The notes under the pieces were generated by a model. It was not told the DNA's origin. It saw only the letters and a program-made list of their open reading frames with translations, and did not search any database. A program made the position numbers and the translations under genes. Shown piece by piece: positions 7,880 to 17,267 of a stretch of DNA of 64,000 nt (the first letter of the stretch is position 1; every line of letters begins with the position of its first letter). Source of the DNA: HXMU1420-13 sp965249965 (GTDB taxonomy: Bacteria; Bacteroidota; Rhodothermia; Balneolales; Balneolaceae); the NCBI GenBank assembly GCA_965249965.1, contig OZ252262.1, positions 1,674,001 through 1,738,000 on the forward strand, written 5' to 3'.

Positions 7880-10800
7880 ATTTGCCGGCTTTGTATCTGT
7901 TTGAGTAAGTCGAAATACCGTTCAATCAATCGTTGATAATCCGGTGAGTACTTTGTGAAATTTGGATCGTTTAGTCGATTTCGAATTTGCTGTTCCAACT
8001 CTTCTAGCGTGATTTCAGGTGGAGAAACTCGATCAACCGCATCTCCAGCAGTACCTTCTCTTCGTTCTTCTTCATCTCTTTCCTGAAGAGCATCTTCGGC
8101 CTCAAGCATTCGTGAGAGAATATTTTGTTGCCGCTCAATTAAAGTGGGATCGACAGCTCCACCTCGTAAATCATTGATAGTTTCTTCCATTTGTTCAATC
8201 ATCCTTTCAAGATCGCTACCTAATTTGTCGCCACCTTCACCACCACCATTTTGTTGTAGTTGCTGTAGCTGTTTTCGAATATCGTTTTGCTGTCTTGATA
8301 ATTGATCCAGGCGTTGCATTTGATCCTGTGAAAGCCGTTCTCCCTGAATATCGTTAATCATATCCTGGATTTGTTGATTGATTTGCTGCTGATTTTCTCC
8401 CATTTGCTGCATCTGCTCAATCATCTGTTGCATACTCATTCCACCGCCAGAACCACTGCCTGAATTTGATTGATTTTGAAGCTGTTCAAGTAAGTTCGCA
8501 ATCAGGTATGAAATTTTATTTATCCCACCAAGAGCTTGTCTAGAAGCTACAGAAGATCTGCTTTGATTTCTTTCTGATAATTGTTCCAAAGATTGAGCAA
8601 TCAGTCGCTCGACTTCCAGTTTTTCCTTATTAATCTGATTAGAGAATTGGGGTATTTCTGTAGATAGTTGGAAAAGCGAATCAGAAATGGATGTGAAAAT
8701 ATTTTCGACATTTTTTTGATCACGGGCGAACCCAATATAAGCCTGGCTTCTACTTTCTGCAGCCGAGGCGTATGTATTCAAATCTTCTTGCTCTAATGAT
8801 ATATTAATCAAAGCGTATAGAATATATTGCAAGCCAGCAATATTCACATTCAATTGCTGTTGATTCATCTGCGACATAGCGCTTCGGGTCATTTCAGACA
8901 ACTGATTATATTGTTCACCCAATGACTTTTGCTCTTGCGACATTGAATCGCCACTTGGTTGTTGCTCTTGTTGCTGCTGATCTTGATTTCCCTGTGAACC
9001 TTCCGAATCACTATGAGACTCTTTCTGCCGCTTTTCTAATTCCTTCTTGATTTGCTCTAAAATTTCTCTAGACTTTTCCTGAAGTTCATCAATTGATTCC
9101 TCCGTTTTAGAGGTTGTGTTTTCTTCCAGTTTCTCAAGTTGCTGTTCGGCTTGTTCAGTTTGTTCAAGTAGAGATTCCTGCCGTTCTTCTGCACTCTGAC
9201 CTCCGTCCTGATTCTCCGCTAATTCCTCTTCTTGTCGTGCCAAATCTTCATACGACTGAGCCAATTTTTCCAGGTCAGCATTTAACTTTAATTGCTTAAA
9301 CAATTCGATAGTACGTTCTAATCGCTCCTTATAGAGCTGCTCATTAAACTCAGTATTCTGCATGGCTTCCCGAAGTTGTTCGGGTGTCATAGAGTTTAAG
9401 TTTTCCTGCATTTGCTCCAAAGCTTCTCTAAATGCAGGATCATCAATCTCTTCCATTAGTTTTTCCAGTTCTTCATAGGCTTGCAAAGTCTCTTCTGACA
9501 GTAAATTGCTCTCATTTAGCTCTTCTTTTAACTCATCAAACTTTTCATTGAGCTCTTCTACTTGTTTCTGAATTTCTTCCTGTCTGTTCTTGACTTCTTG
9601 CAGCTGTCTCATATCCTGATAATTCACTTCAGGGTTTTCGCGAAGTTGATCTCGAAACATTTCATATTGTTCCTGCATCTCTTCAAAAGATTCTGAGATA
9701 TCTTCTAGATCTGTTTGAACTTCCTCTTCCTGTTTATCAATTTCTTCAAAATAATCGATCAATGAGGGTACCGTAAGAGTAATAACCTGTGATCGAGAAG
9801 ATTTATAACCATTGAATGCATCATTATCGGTGGTTTCAATCCAAAAACTGAGTTCATCTTTTGGAGTTAGATTCAATGATGAGATGTCCCAAGTATAATT
9901 TTGTAGAACTCCATTCCTTACATTTTCTAATTCAATAACTCCCGTTGAAGGTTCATTAACGAAGGCTTTTGCCAGTTCGTAATTGAGCGTTGTATTTGTG
10001 ATGCCAAAATCATCAGAAGCTTGAAAGAGTAAGTCAATATTTTGAGGGTCAACTTGCTCAAAAGAAGCAGACGGTTCTAGTATCTCTGCAACTGGAAATT
10101 CGTCTTGAATCGGATCAACAGTAAACCTAAAAGTATTCAGATTTTCAATTCCGCTTTCATCCTTCAAAATAAATTGTAGTGTATCAGCCGATTGAATAGA
10201 GGTGAAGTATGCAAATTCTAAAAATTCATTTACCAGAGCATCTTGCTCAAAATCCTTGTTCTTAACTAATAATTCAGAAACAGGTTTATTTACCGTTCCC
10301 GATAAGATCATTTCGGAACCTTGAATTCCCTGAACCTGTGAAAAAGGGTACTCAAAGAAAGTTGTATCCAACGCAGTATAAGCAGGAGGGATGATTGTTA
10401 CGATAAATTCAACTAGTCTGGGTCTTAATTGAACAGTAGTCGAGTAGATCTCACTTTTAAAGCCATCCATCTCGATGTAATATGTCAAATCGGTATTTAA
10501 ATTGATGGTAGATGAAAGAAATGCATTACTTACTATTTCCATCCCACGCTTTCTGTAGTCGTCTTCTACGGGCGTTTTTAAAAACAATGAAACATCATCG
10601 GGAACTAATCCATTTTCAAACTTAACCGAAACTACAAAAGGTGCCCCTTGTTCAAGTGTGGAATTTCCCGGTTCAACAATAAAGCGGTAAGGATTCGGCT
10701 TTTCAAAAGAATCAAACAATGAGACATATCTTCCGGTAGCTTCTTGAAAATTTATTGCTGTTACAATTAACAACATGGCTGATAAGCTTAGTACTACATA

Positions 10801-11265
10801 TTTCTTTTTAATACTTACACTTGCAGGATGTTGTACATCAAAGTCTTTTAGTTTGCTCTTAAAATAATCTGGCTTTACTAGTTCAAGGTTTTTAAAGATT
10901 GCTGCTTCTACAAGTTTAGGATTTGCAAAGGAATCTTTTTCTAAATCGAGGGCGTATCCAAGTTCTTTGATATCTGCTGAATTGGCGAAATGGCGGTAAA
11001 ACTCAATGAATTTTTGTGATCTGAAGCGTTTTCTTGCTTGCCAGAGTATAAAAATTGCCAACACCACCACACTGAGTGCAGAGCCTAATTTTATTAGTGG
11101 TGATAGGTATGAGACTTGCTCTATCAATATAAATGCAATGCCCCAAATAGTGAGACAGAGTAGGGCGTCAATGAAGCCAGCTCGTTTTCTATTGCTTTCT
11201 AATTTCTGGAAAACCCTGAGAAGCTGCTGTTTTAAATTATCTGTAGAACTATTCTGATGTTGCAT
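7873..11265 (-). CDS. DUF4175-family giant membrane protein
   Basis: An 1130-residue protein of the DUF4175 type found in Bacteroidota-like and alphaproteobacterial genomes. Three hydrophobic segments lie near residues 38-55, 59-75 and 150-170; then comes an extracytoplasmic beta-rich region (about 180-500, with FIVEPGNSTLEQG-type segments) and a very long Gln/Glu-rich coiled coil from about 510 to the end, with Gly/Ser-rich linkers such as SNSGSGSGGGMSMQQM. The coil is also rich in Met-Gln pairs. Function is not known; the architecture suggests a cell-envelope scaffold. Convergent with the BatA-HAD pair and followed at a distance by the MBL gene upstream. Confidence 0.85.
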   Translation of the reverse strand: MQHQNSSTDNLKQQLLRVFQKLESNRKRAGFIDALLCLTIWGIAFILIEQVSYLSPLIKLGSALSVVVLAIFILWQARKRFRSQKFIEFYRHFANSADIKELGYALDLEKDSFANPKLVEAAIFKNLELVKPDYFKSKLKDFDVQHPASVSIKKKYVVLSLSAMLLIVTAINFQEATGRYVSLFDSFEKPNPYRFIVEPGNSTLEQGAPFVVSVKFENGLVPDDVSLFLKTPVEDDYRKRGMEIVSNAFLSSTINLNTDLTYYIEMDGFKSEIYSTTVQLRPRLVEFIVTIIPPAYTALDTTFFEYPFSQVQGIQGSEMILSGTVNKPVSELLVKNKDFEQDALVNEFLEFAYFTSIQSADTLQFILKDESGIENLNTFRFTVDPIQDEFPVAEILEPSASFEQVDPQNIDLLFQASDDFGITNTTLNYELAKAFVNEPSTGVIELENVRNGVLQNYTWDISSLNLTPKDELSFWIETTDNDAFNGYKSSRSQVITLTVPSLIDYFEEIDKQEEEVQTDLEDISESFEEMQEQYEMFRDQLRENPEVNYQDMRQLQEVKNRQEEIQKQVEELNEKFDELKEELNESNLLSEETLQAYEELEKLMEEIDDPAFREALEQMQENLNSMTPEQLREAMQNTEFNEQLYKERLERTIELFKQLKLNADLEKLAQSYEDLARQEEELAENQDGGQSAEERQESLLEQTEQAEQQLEKLEENTTSKTEESIDELQEKSREILEQIKKELEKRQKESHSDSEGSQGNQDQQQQEQQPSGDSMSQEQKSLGEQYNQLSEMTRSAMSQMNQQQLNVNIAGLQYILYALINISLEQEDLNTYASAAESRSQAYIGFARDQKNVENIFTSISDSLFQLSTEIPQFSNQINKEKLEVERLIAQSLEQLSERNQSRSSVASRQALGGINKISYLIANLLEQLQNQSNSGSGSGGGMSMQQMIEQMQQMGENQQQINQQIQDMINDIQGERLSQDQMQRLDQLSRQQNDIRKQLQQLQQNGGGEGGDKLGSDLERMIEQMEETINDLRGGAVDPTLIERQQNILSRMLEAEDALQERDEEERREGTAGDAVDRVSPPEITLEELEQQIRNRLNDPNFTKYSPDYQRLIERYFDLLKQIQSRQIQ

Positions 11266-11322
11266 ATTCCAAGTAACCGATTTACGGTATTAAAAACTTC
11301 AAAAAAAGATCAAAAATTGCCT

Positions 11323-12195
11323 TTAAATATCATTTAACGAAAGTTTAGAATTTACACCGGCACGTTTTCCATCAAATGATAGAGTTATAATTTCAACATC
11401 TGCATCATGTTCCAAATAAATTAACCATTGCTCAGAACTAGCTTGCTTTAAAAATCGCTCTTTTTCGAGTAATGTCTCTGTTGGATACATATCATATCCC
11501 ATAACCCATGGCAATGGAACATGAACATGTGTTGGTAACAAGTCAGCTGCAAAAAGAAGAGTTTTGTCATCTCCTTTTAAAAGTGGAAGTTGCTGCCCAA
11601 TGGTATGTCCATTTACTATATACGTGGATAAACCGTCTTCAAATTCGTGATGATCTTCAACAAGGTTTAGTCGGTCTGTTTCCTTAATTGGTGTGATATT
11701 CTCACCCAGAAAACTGGCTTTTTCACGGGCATTCGGATTCGTAGCAGTTTCCCAATGTCTTTTATTCACATGGTAATTTGCTGAGGTAAAAGTGTGAAGT
11801 AGTTCACCATTTTCATCGAAATAGATAGTACCGCCACAGTGATCGAAATGTAAGTGCGTAAAGATGATATCAGTAATATCAGCAGGGGAAAATCCATGGG
11901 ATTTTAAAGAAGATTCAAGATTCTTTTTCGAAAAGTCGATCTCGTATATCCCCATCATTTTTTCGCTAAACTTTGTACCAACTCCATTATCAATTAGATA
12001 AAGTCGTCCCGTCGTTGTTGATTCCACTAACAGGCAACGCATAGTCATAGTTATCCTATTATTTTCATCTGCTGGAATGCCTCTTGACCATAATGTCTTT
12101 GGAACTACCCCAAACATTGCTCCACCATCAAGCTTAAAATCTCCTGTTTCTATGGTATATAGATTAAAATGACCAAGTTTATTTTTACTAAGCAT
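11323..12195 (-). CDS. Metallo-beta-lactamase-fold hydrolase
   Basis: A 290-residue enzyme with the dinuclear zinc motif THLHFDH (H114, H116, D118, H119), a downstream NGHTIGQQLPLL histidine loop and FAADLLPTHVH carrying the bridging Asp region. The spacing and overall length resemble the lactonase-like group that includes N-acyl-homoserine lactonases and related esterases, so hydrolysis of a lactone or ester is possible but not shown. No signal peptide, so cytoplasmic. It lies 57 bases upstream of the DUF4175 gene and just past the terminator of the oxidase operon; it probably has its own promoter in 12196-12268. Confidence 0.8.
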   Translation of the reverse strand: MLSKNKLGHFNLYTIETGDFKLDGGAMFGVVPKTLWSRGIPADENNRITMTMRCLLVESTTTGRLYLIDNGVGTKFSEKMMGIYEIDFSKKNLESSLKSHGFSPADITDIIFTHLHFDHCGGTIYFDENGELLHTFTSANYHVNKRHWETATNPNAREKASFLGENITPIKETDRLNLVEDHHEFEDGLSTYIVNGHTIGQQLPLLKGDDKTLLFAADLLPTHVHVPLPWVMGYDMYPTETLLEKERFLKQASSEQWLIYLEHDADVEIITLSFDGKRAGVNSKLSLNDI

Positions 12196-12268
12196 AGCTG
12201 GTTTTAAGGATTAAGTTCATGATTAGTGATATCAAAAACCACTAACGGAAAAATGATTTACAATAAAA

Positions 12269-12298
12269 AAGCCCAGCACATTTTATTGTACTGGGCTT
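12269..12298 (-). terminator. Intrinsic terminator of the ACIII-caa3 operon
   Basis: On the minus strand AAGCCCAG pairs perfectly with CTGGGCTT (8 bp), extended after one mismatch by 3 more pairs around a six-base loop, and is followed by TTTTTTATTG. It lies 18 bases after the ctaF stop, so it ends the long respiratory transcript. It is the clearest terminator in the window together with that at 54.4 kb. Confidence 0.88.
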
Positions 12299-12316
12299 AA
12301 TTTGATTGATCCTGAC

Positions 12317-12634
12317 TTAAAATGAAGGAACTACTTCAATTCGATACATAGTATCTAAAAGAGTTACGCAAACCATTAAAATGAAGAAAGCTAAAGCTCC
12401 AAGTAATAGAATGGTATTAAATTTATTATCCCATTTTAGTCCCATAAAATATGCTGCAACTAAATAGGCTTTAAACATAGCAATGACTAATGCTGATAAG
12501 ATATCTAAAGGACTAGGGAGCCCTAAAGATGATACAACAACAGTTAGTACAGTAAGGATAATTAATCCTGTACCTACAGCCCAAAGCATTTGAGCTGAGG
12601 CAATGTGATGTCCGTGATGTTCTTGTGCGCTCAT
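12317..12634 (-). CDS. ctaF: Cytochrome c oxidase subunit IV (CtaF-like)
   Basis: A 105-residue protein with three hydrophobic helices and a His-rich N-terminus (EHHGHH), typical of the small prokaryotic subunit IV (COX4_pro family) that stabilises haem-copper oxidases. The start chosen is ATG 12634 because GAGAGG lies 9 bases upstream; the frame also continues to a TTG at 12655 which has no such site. It follows ctaE by a short gap and is the last gene of the respiratory operon. Family assignment is supported by position and the membrane pattern as much as by sequence, since this subunit is poorly conserved. Confidence 0.82.
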   Translation of the reverse strand: MSAQEHHGHHIASAQMLWAVGTGLIILTVLTVVVSSLGLPSPLDILSALVIAMFKAYLVAAYFMGLKWDNKFNTILLLGALAFFILMVCVTLLDTMYRIEVVPSF

Positions 12635-12647
12635 TTCTAAATACCTC

Positions 12648-13313
12648 TCATTCAATTAAGTATAACAGTGGGAATAAGAAAATCCAGATCAAATCCACCA
12701 AGTGCCAATAAAGCCCTGTGATTTCAACCGGAGTATAATATTCGCTATTAAAATGTCCTTTTCCTGCTCGTATATACAACCAGATCATCAATCCAATACC
12801 TACCAAAACGTGCAACCCGTGAATCCCGGTCATCATATAATAGATACTAAAAAATATGTTGGCTTTAGGGTGATCAAGAATTGCAGCTATTTCAGGAGTT
12901 GGATTCCAGAATGAACCTGGTGCAATTCCAAGGTGGAGTTTATGTTCGTACTCGAAGTACTTAATAACCATAAACACACAAGCTAGTGCAATAGTAATAA
13001 GAAGGTTTATTCTAAGCCCCTTTATTTCATTTCTTTGAGCTGAACGAATTGCCATAGCAACTGTAAGAGAACTACCAATAAGTACTATGGTGTTAACGCC
13101 ACCCCAAAGTTTGTTTAACTCAAGTGCTGCTTGAGTAAACAGTTCAGGGTACCAGGCTCTAAAAATGATATAGGCACAGAATAGGCCACCGAAAAAGAGT
13201 ATTTCGTTCACCAAAAATACCCACATACCTAACTTCGAAGATTCGAACTGTTGGTCCGAGTCAACAAAGTGATGGTGCACATGAGCAGGGTGAGATGCTG
13301 AATGATTCGCCAT
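12648..13313 (-). CDS. ctaE: Cytochrome c oxidase subunit III
   Basis: A 221-residue protein with about five to six membrane helices. Conserved subunit III features are visible: KLGMWVFLVNEILFFGGLFCAYIIFR near the N-terminus, the Glu in that helix, TGIHGLHVLVGIGLM, and the ending WHLVDLIWIFLFPLLYL. A His-rich leader precedes the first helix. It is a structural subunit of the aa3-type core that helps maintain oxygen access and stability. Between ctaD and ctaF in the operon, 23 bases after ctaD. Confidence 0.93.
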   Translation of the reverse strand: MANHSASHPAHVHHHFVDSDQQFESSKLGMWVFLVNEILFFGGLFCAYIIFRAWYPELFTQAALELNKLWGGVNTIVLIGSSLTVAMAIRSAQRNEIKGLRINLLITIALACVFMVIKYFEYEHKLHLGIAPGSFWNPTPEIAAILDHPKANIFFSIYYMMTGIHGLHVLVGIGLMIWLYIRAGKGHFNSEYYTPVEITGLYWHLVDLIWIFLFPLLYLIE

Positions 13314-13336
13314 TTACTGTTTTAGATTTAGATAGA

Positions 13337-15079
13337 TTAAGCTTTTTCTTCTGTTTTCTCGACATCTGCAGGTGCATGCTCTGCATCATGACCGTTGTGA
13401 GAAACTGCAAGTCCCAACTGAAATTCTTCCATGGGTTTGTGATAATCGTAAGGCCCGTTAATTACAACCGGCGTATGATCAAAGTTGTGGAAATCGGGTG
13501 GTGAAGTTGCTTGCCATTCTAAGCCACGGCTGTTCCATGGATTTGAAGGGGCTTTTTCGCCACCGAATAGAGATTTCAATAAATAATAGAGGATGATTAA
13601 AAATGCAGCCCCTAAAATATATGAACCTATGGTTGATGTCTGGTGGAATGGAGTAAACTGGTCGATATAGTTATAATATCTGCGAGGCATACCTTGCGAT
13701 CCCATCACAAACTGTGGGAGGAAAGTTAAATTAAAGCCGATAAAAATTAATACAGCGGCAACTTTACCAAGTGTTTCGTTATACATCTTGCCAGTCATTT
13801 TTGGCCACCAGTAGTGCAGACCGGCTAGAAGTGCCATCAGTGTTCCGCCCATCATTACATAATGAAAGTGAGCAACTACGTAGTAAGTATCATGAAGGTG
13901 AATATCTACCGAAAGTGCTCCAAGTGTGATACCCGTAAAACCACCTATCGAAAATAAGAACAGGAAGATAAATACGTACAACATCGGGGTCTTCATATCG
14001 ATTGACCCTTTGTATAAAGTTGCAATCCAGTTCAGGATTTTGATTCCTGTTGGAATACCTACTAAGAAAGTAAGGAATGAAAAAACAGTTGTTGCAACCG
14101 CACTTTGACCTGAAGTAAACATGTGGTGACCCCAAACAAGGAAACCAATGAATGCAATTGCTAACGAAGAAAGTGCAATCGCCCAGTATCCGAAGATTGT
14201 TTTTTTAGAAAACGTTGTAATTACTTCTGAGATGATTCCGAATCCTGGTACAATCATTATATATACAGCAGGGTGAGAGTAGAACCAAAAGAAATGTTGG
14301 AATAGTACAGGATCTCCACCTTTTGCAGGATCGAAAATACCTATATCCATAATGTTCTCGAATGCAAGCAACAAAATAGTGATTGCTAATACCGGAGTTG
14401 CTAATACCTGAATAATGGAAGTAGCGTATAGTGCCCAAATATTAAGAGGTAAGCGATCCCATGTGATACCAGGCGCTCTTAGCTTATGGATTGTAGTAAT
14501 AAAGTTTGTTCCAGTTAATATGGAAGAAAATCCAAGGATAAAAACACCCAAGGTTACCCAAATTACTCCCGCACCATTCGTGTCTGAACTGTAAGGAGTA
14601 TAGAATGTCCAGCCTGTATCAAATCCGCCGGAGGCTAAAGCAGCAAAAGTGAAAATTGCACCAATCACGTAGATGTAGAAACTAGCTAGGTTTAACCTAG
14701 GGAAGGCTACATCCTTTGCTCCTAATTGCATGGGCAAAATAAAGTTGCCTAGAGCAGCAGGAATACTTGGTACCAACACGAAGAAAACCATCATGGCTCC
14801 ATGAAGGGTAAACAACTGATTGTAAGTGTCAGCTTCGATAAATGTTTTTGCTGGTGTCCATAATTCAGTTCTTAGTGCAATTGCCAAAAATCCGGCAAGA
14901 GCAAAAAAGAAAGCTACGGCCACCAGATACATGATGCCGATTTTCTTGTGGTCAACCGTAGTCATCCAAGCCCAGACACCTTTCTCATCGGTTAAATAGG
15001 TGTTCGACGGGTTTTCTGATGGCTTGAAACGCTTAACCTGTAGAGTGGTCATTTTTTTTGTTTCTGCAGTGATCGCCAT
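13337..15079 (-). CDS. ctaD: Haem-copper oxidase subunit I, A2 type (YS motif)
   Basis: A 580-residue subunit I with about 12-14 helices. Ligands are present: His93 (haem a), H269-P-A-V-Y273 with the His-Tyr pair at CuB, H318/H319 (CuB), H404 (haem a3) and H406 (haem a). Where A1-type oxidases have Glu in HPEVY, this protein has Tyr267-Ser268 before H269 and Ala271, the YS motif of A2-type enzymes such as the Rhodothermus caa3 oxidase. The K-channel Lys in GIPTGIKIL (347) is present. It pumps protons while reducing O2 at the inner membrane and pairs with the cytochrome-c-bearing CtaC. Confidence 0.96.
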   Translation of the reverse strand: MAITAETKKMTTLQVKRFKPSENPSNTYLTDEKGVWAWMTTVDHKKIGIMYLVAVAFFFALAGFLAIALRTELWTPAKTFIEADTYNQLFTLHGAMMVFFVLVPSIPAALGNFILPMQLGAKDVAFPRLNLASFYIYVIGAIFTFAALASGGFDTGWTFYTPYSSDTNGAGVIWVTLGVFILGFSSILTGTNFITTIHKLRAPGITWDRLPLNIWALYATSIIQVLATPVLAITILLLAFENIMDIGIFDPAKGGDPVLFQHFFWFYSHPAVYIMIVPGFGIISEVITTFSKKTIFGYWAIALSSLAIAFIGFLVWGHHMFTSGQSAVATTVFSFLTFLVGIPTGIKILNWIATLYKGSIDMKTPMLYVFIFLFLFSIGGFTGITLGALSVDIHLHDTYYVVAHFHYVMMGGTLMALLAGLHYWWPKMTGKMYNETLGKVAAVLIFIGFNLTFLPQFVMGSQGMPRRYYNYIDQFTPFHQTSTIGSYILGAAFLIILYYLLKSLFGGEKAPSNPWNSRGLEWQATSPPDFHNFDHTPVVINGPYDYHKPMEEFQLGLAVSHNGHDAEHAPADVEKTEEKA

Positions 15080-15080
15080 A

Positions 15081-16022
15081 TTAGTCTTTCGTTTTTAAAT
15101 ACTCTATGATGTTAGTGATGTCATCGTCGGATAAGATGCCTTCGTAAGAAACCATAACATTGTCATGGCCAGCAACTACTTTTTCTCCGGGATATAAAAT
15201 TGATTCGCGGATGTAATTCTCGTCCGTAACTGCCGTGCTACCATCTGTAAACTGTTGTTCTCGTCCCCAAATTCCCTTAAAAGATGGCCCGATTCCAGTT
15301 GTGCCATCCAAAGAGTGGCAAGTTTGGCAGCCATTCATTGATACAAGTTGTTCACCCATTTCAACGGGTGATCCTTGCATACCACCACCATTAAGTTCTA
15401 GCCATTGCTCAAACTCGTCAGGTTCATGTACGATAACTTTTGCAAGCATATCAGAATGGCTGGTACCGCAATATTCGGTACAGAATATGATCGATTCACC
15501 GGTTTCTTCAGCCTGAAACCAAACGTAGGTATATCTACCGGGTACTACATCATGTTTAACACGATAATCAGGAATAAAGAATGAATGCAATACATCACGA
15601 GATTGCATAACAACTTTAATTGGGCGACCGGCGGGGACGTGAAGCTCATTCAAAGTTTGAGCTCCATTTTCGTAGTTAAAATTCCAATTCCATTTATAAC
15701 CTGTTGCTTGAATTTCATAAGCATCGTTTGGTACGGCTTTTAAATTAAGCCAGCCTGAATAACCCCAACCAAATATGATCATAACAATAATCAATGGAAT
15801 AACAGACCATGTTATCTCGAGTGTATTGTTGTGCGTAATTAGAGGAGTTTTGTCGTCTTCTGATTTTCGCTTGTATTTATAAGCGAAGTACACCAATGCA
15901 ATGGTTATACCAATCAGGAAGATCAAACTTACTTCAGTGATGAAATGAAACAGCCCGTCGGTGCTGTCTGCTGTCAACGGAGATCGGTTCTCCGGCAGCA
16001 TAAAATCAAATAGTCTGCCCAT
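15081..16022 (-). CDS. ctaC: Oxidase subunit II with fused cytochrome c (caa3)
   Basis: A 313-residue subunit II. Two N-terminal helices (about 26-48 and 70-92) precede the CuA cupredoxin domain with all ligands: H146, C181, E183, C185, H189 and M192 in CTEYCGTSHSDM. A cytochrome c domain follows from about residue 220 with haem site CQTCH (232-236) and probable axial Met near VMVSY. This fusion defines a caa3 oxidase, so electrons can come straight from complex III or a lipoprotein cytochrome. Start ATG overlaps the sco1 stop (TAATG). The cytochrome domain closely resembles the second haem domain of ActE upstream. Confidence 0.95.
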   Translation of the reverse strand: MGRLFDFMLPENRSPLTADSTDGLFHFITEVSLIFLIGITIALVYFAYKYKRKSEDDKTPLITHNNTLEITWSVIPLIIVMIIFGWGYSGWLNLKAVPNDAYEIQATGYKWNWNFNYENGAQTLNELHVPAGRPIKVVMQSRDVLHSFFIPDYRVKHDVVPGRYTYVWFQAEETGESIIFCTEYCGTSHSDMLAKVIVHEPDEFEQWLELNGGGMQGSPVEMGEQLVSMNGCQTCHSLDGTTGIGPSFKGIWGREQQFTDGSTAVTDENYIRESILYPGEKVVAGHDNVMVSYEGILSDDDITNIIEYLKTKD

Positions 16023-16849
16023 TATTGGAAATCGATATTAGATGTTTGTTTTTTTCCTTTTTCACGTAGCCAAAGAAGGCCTAAGAAGATACCAAGAAAT
16101 ATGAGTGTAGCCAAGCCACCAATCTTCATAATATTAATTGCTTCGAGTACATAGCTATTCGAATTTGGATCGAACTGATAGCAGAACATTAACACTTTTG
16201 TAAGGGTGTTACCGATCTTCCCATCAGCGGCTTCGAACAACGCACTCCGTACATTAAACTCATCATATTGGATGCCATAAAGATAGCGAGTTATTACGCC
16301 TTCGGGGCTTAATAACATGATAGCCGCTGCATGAGCGAACTCTCCGGTACCTTCAATTTCGTTAACTTCAAATCCAACCGTTTGTACTAATTTTTCGATT
16401 TCAGATTTTTTTCCAGTTAGAAAATACCATCCATCTTGTGCGTCAGGTTTGTTCAATTTTTTGATATAACGATCTTTATATGCACGTGCTAAAGAGTCAT
16501 TTTCACTTGGATCGATGCTAAAAGAAATTATGGTGTAGTCTTCCCCGGGGCTCCAGGCTAATTCATTAGCAACATCCAAAACCCCATCAATTACTAGTCC
16601 ACATAGCATTGGGCAATCATAATACAACGGGTTTAAAAGGACAGGTTTTCCTTCTTCGAGTAATTCACCTATTTGAACACTATCTCCATTGGAAGTCGCA
16701 AATTTTGCGTCTAATGGAATAGTAGTTCCTAAGTTTTCTGAAATTCCAACGCCTTGCAGTGCTTCGGGTTGTTCACGATTTTGTTGTGCAAAACCATGAA
16801 TTGTCAAAGAAAGCACTGCAACGATGGTTAGCAGTGCAATTCGTTTCAT
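16022..16849 (-). CDS. SCO1/SenC copper chaperone
   Basis: A 275-residue thioredoxin-fold protein with an N-terminal signal sequence (residues 1-21), the copper-binding CPMLC pair (C79, C83), the distal His173 in EFAHAAAIMLL, and, unusually placed, a C-terminal membrane helix (about 243-262). SCO proteins deliver copper to the CuA site, matching its place directly before ctaC. The C-terminal anchor would keep the thioredoxin domain at the periplasmic face. Coupled to ctaC by a one-base overlap. Confidence 0.92.
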   Translation of the reverse strand: MKRIALLTIVAVLSLTIHGFAQQNREQPEALQGVGISENLGTTIPLDAKFATSNGDSVQIGELLEEGKPVLLNPLYYDCPMLCGLVIDGVLDVANELAWSPGEDYTIISFSIDPSENDSLARAYKDRYIKKLNKPDAQDGWYFLTGKKSEIEKLVQTVGFEVNEIEGTGEFAHAAAIMLLSPEGVITRYLYGIQYDEFNVRSALFEAADGKIGNTLTKVLMFCYQFDPNSNSYVLEAINIMKIGGLATLIFLGIFLGLLWLREKGKKQTSNIDFQ

Positions 16850-16865
16850 TAATAAGGGGGAGGGT

Positions 16866-17258
16866 TTAGTCAGTAGCTATTTTATTGATAGCTTCGTCGA
16901 TGGGGATTCTGTAAATGCCAGCTTCTCCATCAACAACGCCATAGGTAGTTAATTGCTCTCTGGCGTCGGATTCTAGTTTTTCAATCTCGTAATAGGATGA
17001 TGTTACATTTACATTTTCAACTGCAGAATTGAATGCAAATTGGGAGTAATAGATTAATACAACAACAAATACAACCACGCTAAAAACTCCTAAAACAGAC
17101 CATTTAGTGATAGAGCCAATATCTAAGCCTTCTTCTTCGGCTCCATAAGCTACTGCGGTAACAAATGTCTCGTTATCCGACTCAATAGCAGCATCTAATA
17201 CATCACTATCACTTTCAGTAATGGTAACTTTTGTGTTATTACTTTCTTTAGAGGCCAT
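16866..17258 (-). CDS. Small single-helix membrane protein of the ACIII operon
   Basis: A 130-residue protein with an acidic Ser/Thr/Asp-rich N-terminal arm of about 55 residues, one membrane helix (WSVLGVFSVVVFVVVLIYYSQF, about 53-74) and a small periplasmic tail ending in YRIPIDEAINKIA. I do not recognise a named family with certainty. Its position, between actF and sco1, is that of the small extra subunits or assembly factors seen in ACIII loci; the ending resembles operon-borne proteins of related phyla. It lies only 10 bases after actF and is surely cotranscribed. Confidence 0.75.
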   Translation of the reverse strand: MASKESNNTKVTITESDSDVLDAAIESDNETFVTAVAYGAEEEGLDIGSITKWSVLGVFSVVVFVVVLIYYSQFAFNSAVENVNVTSSYYEIEKLESDAREQLTTYGVVDGEAGIYRIPIDEAINKIATD

Positions 17259-17267
17259 AAAAAAGAA

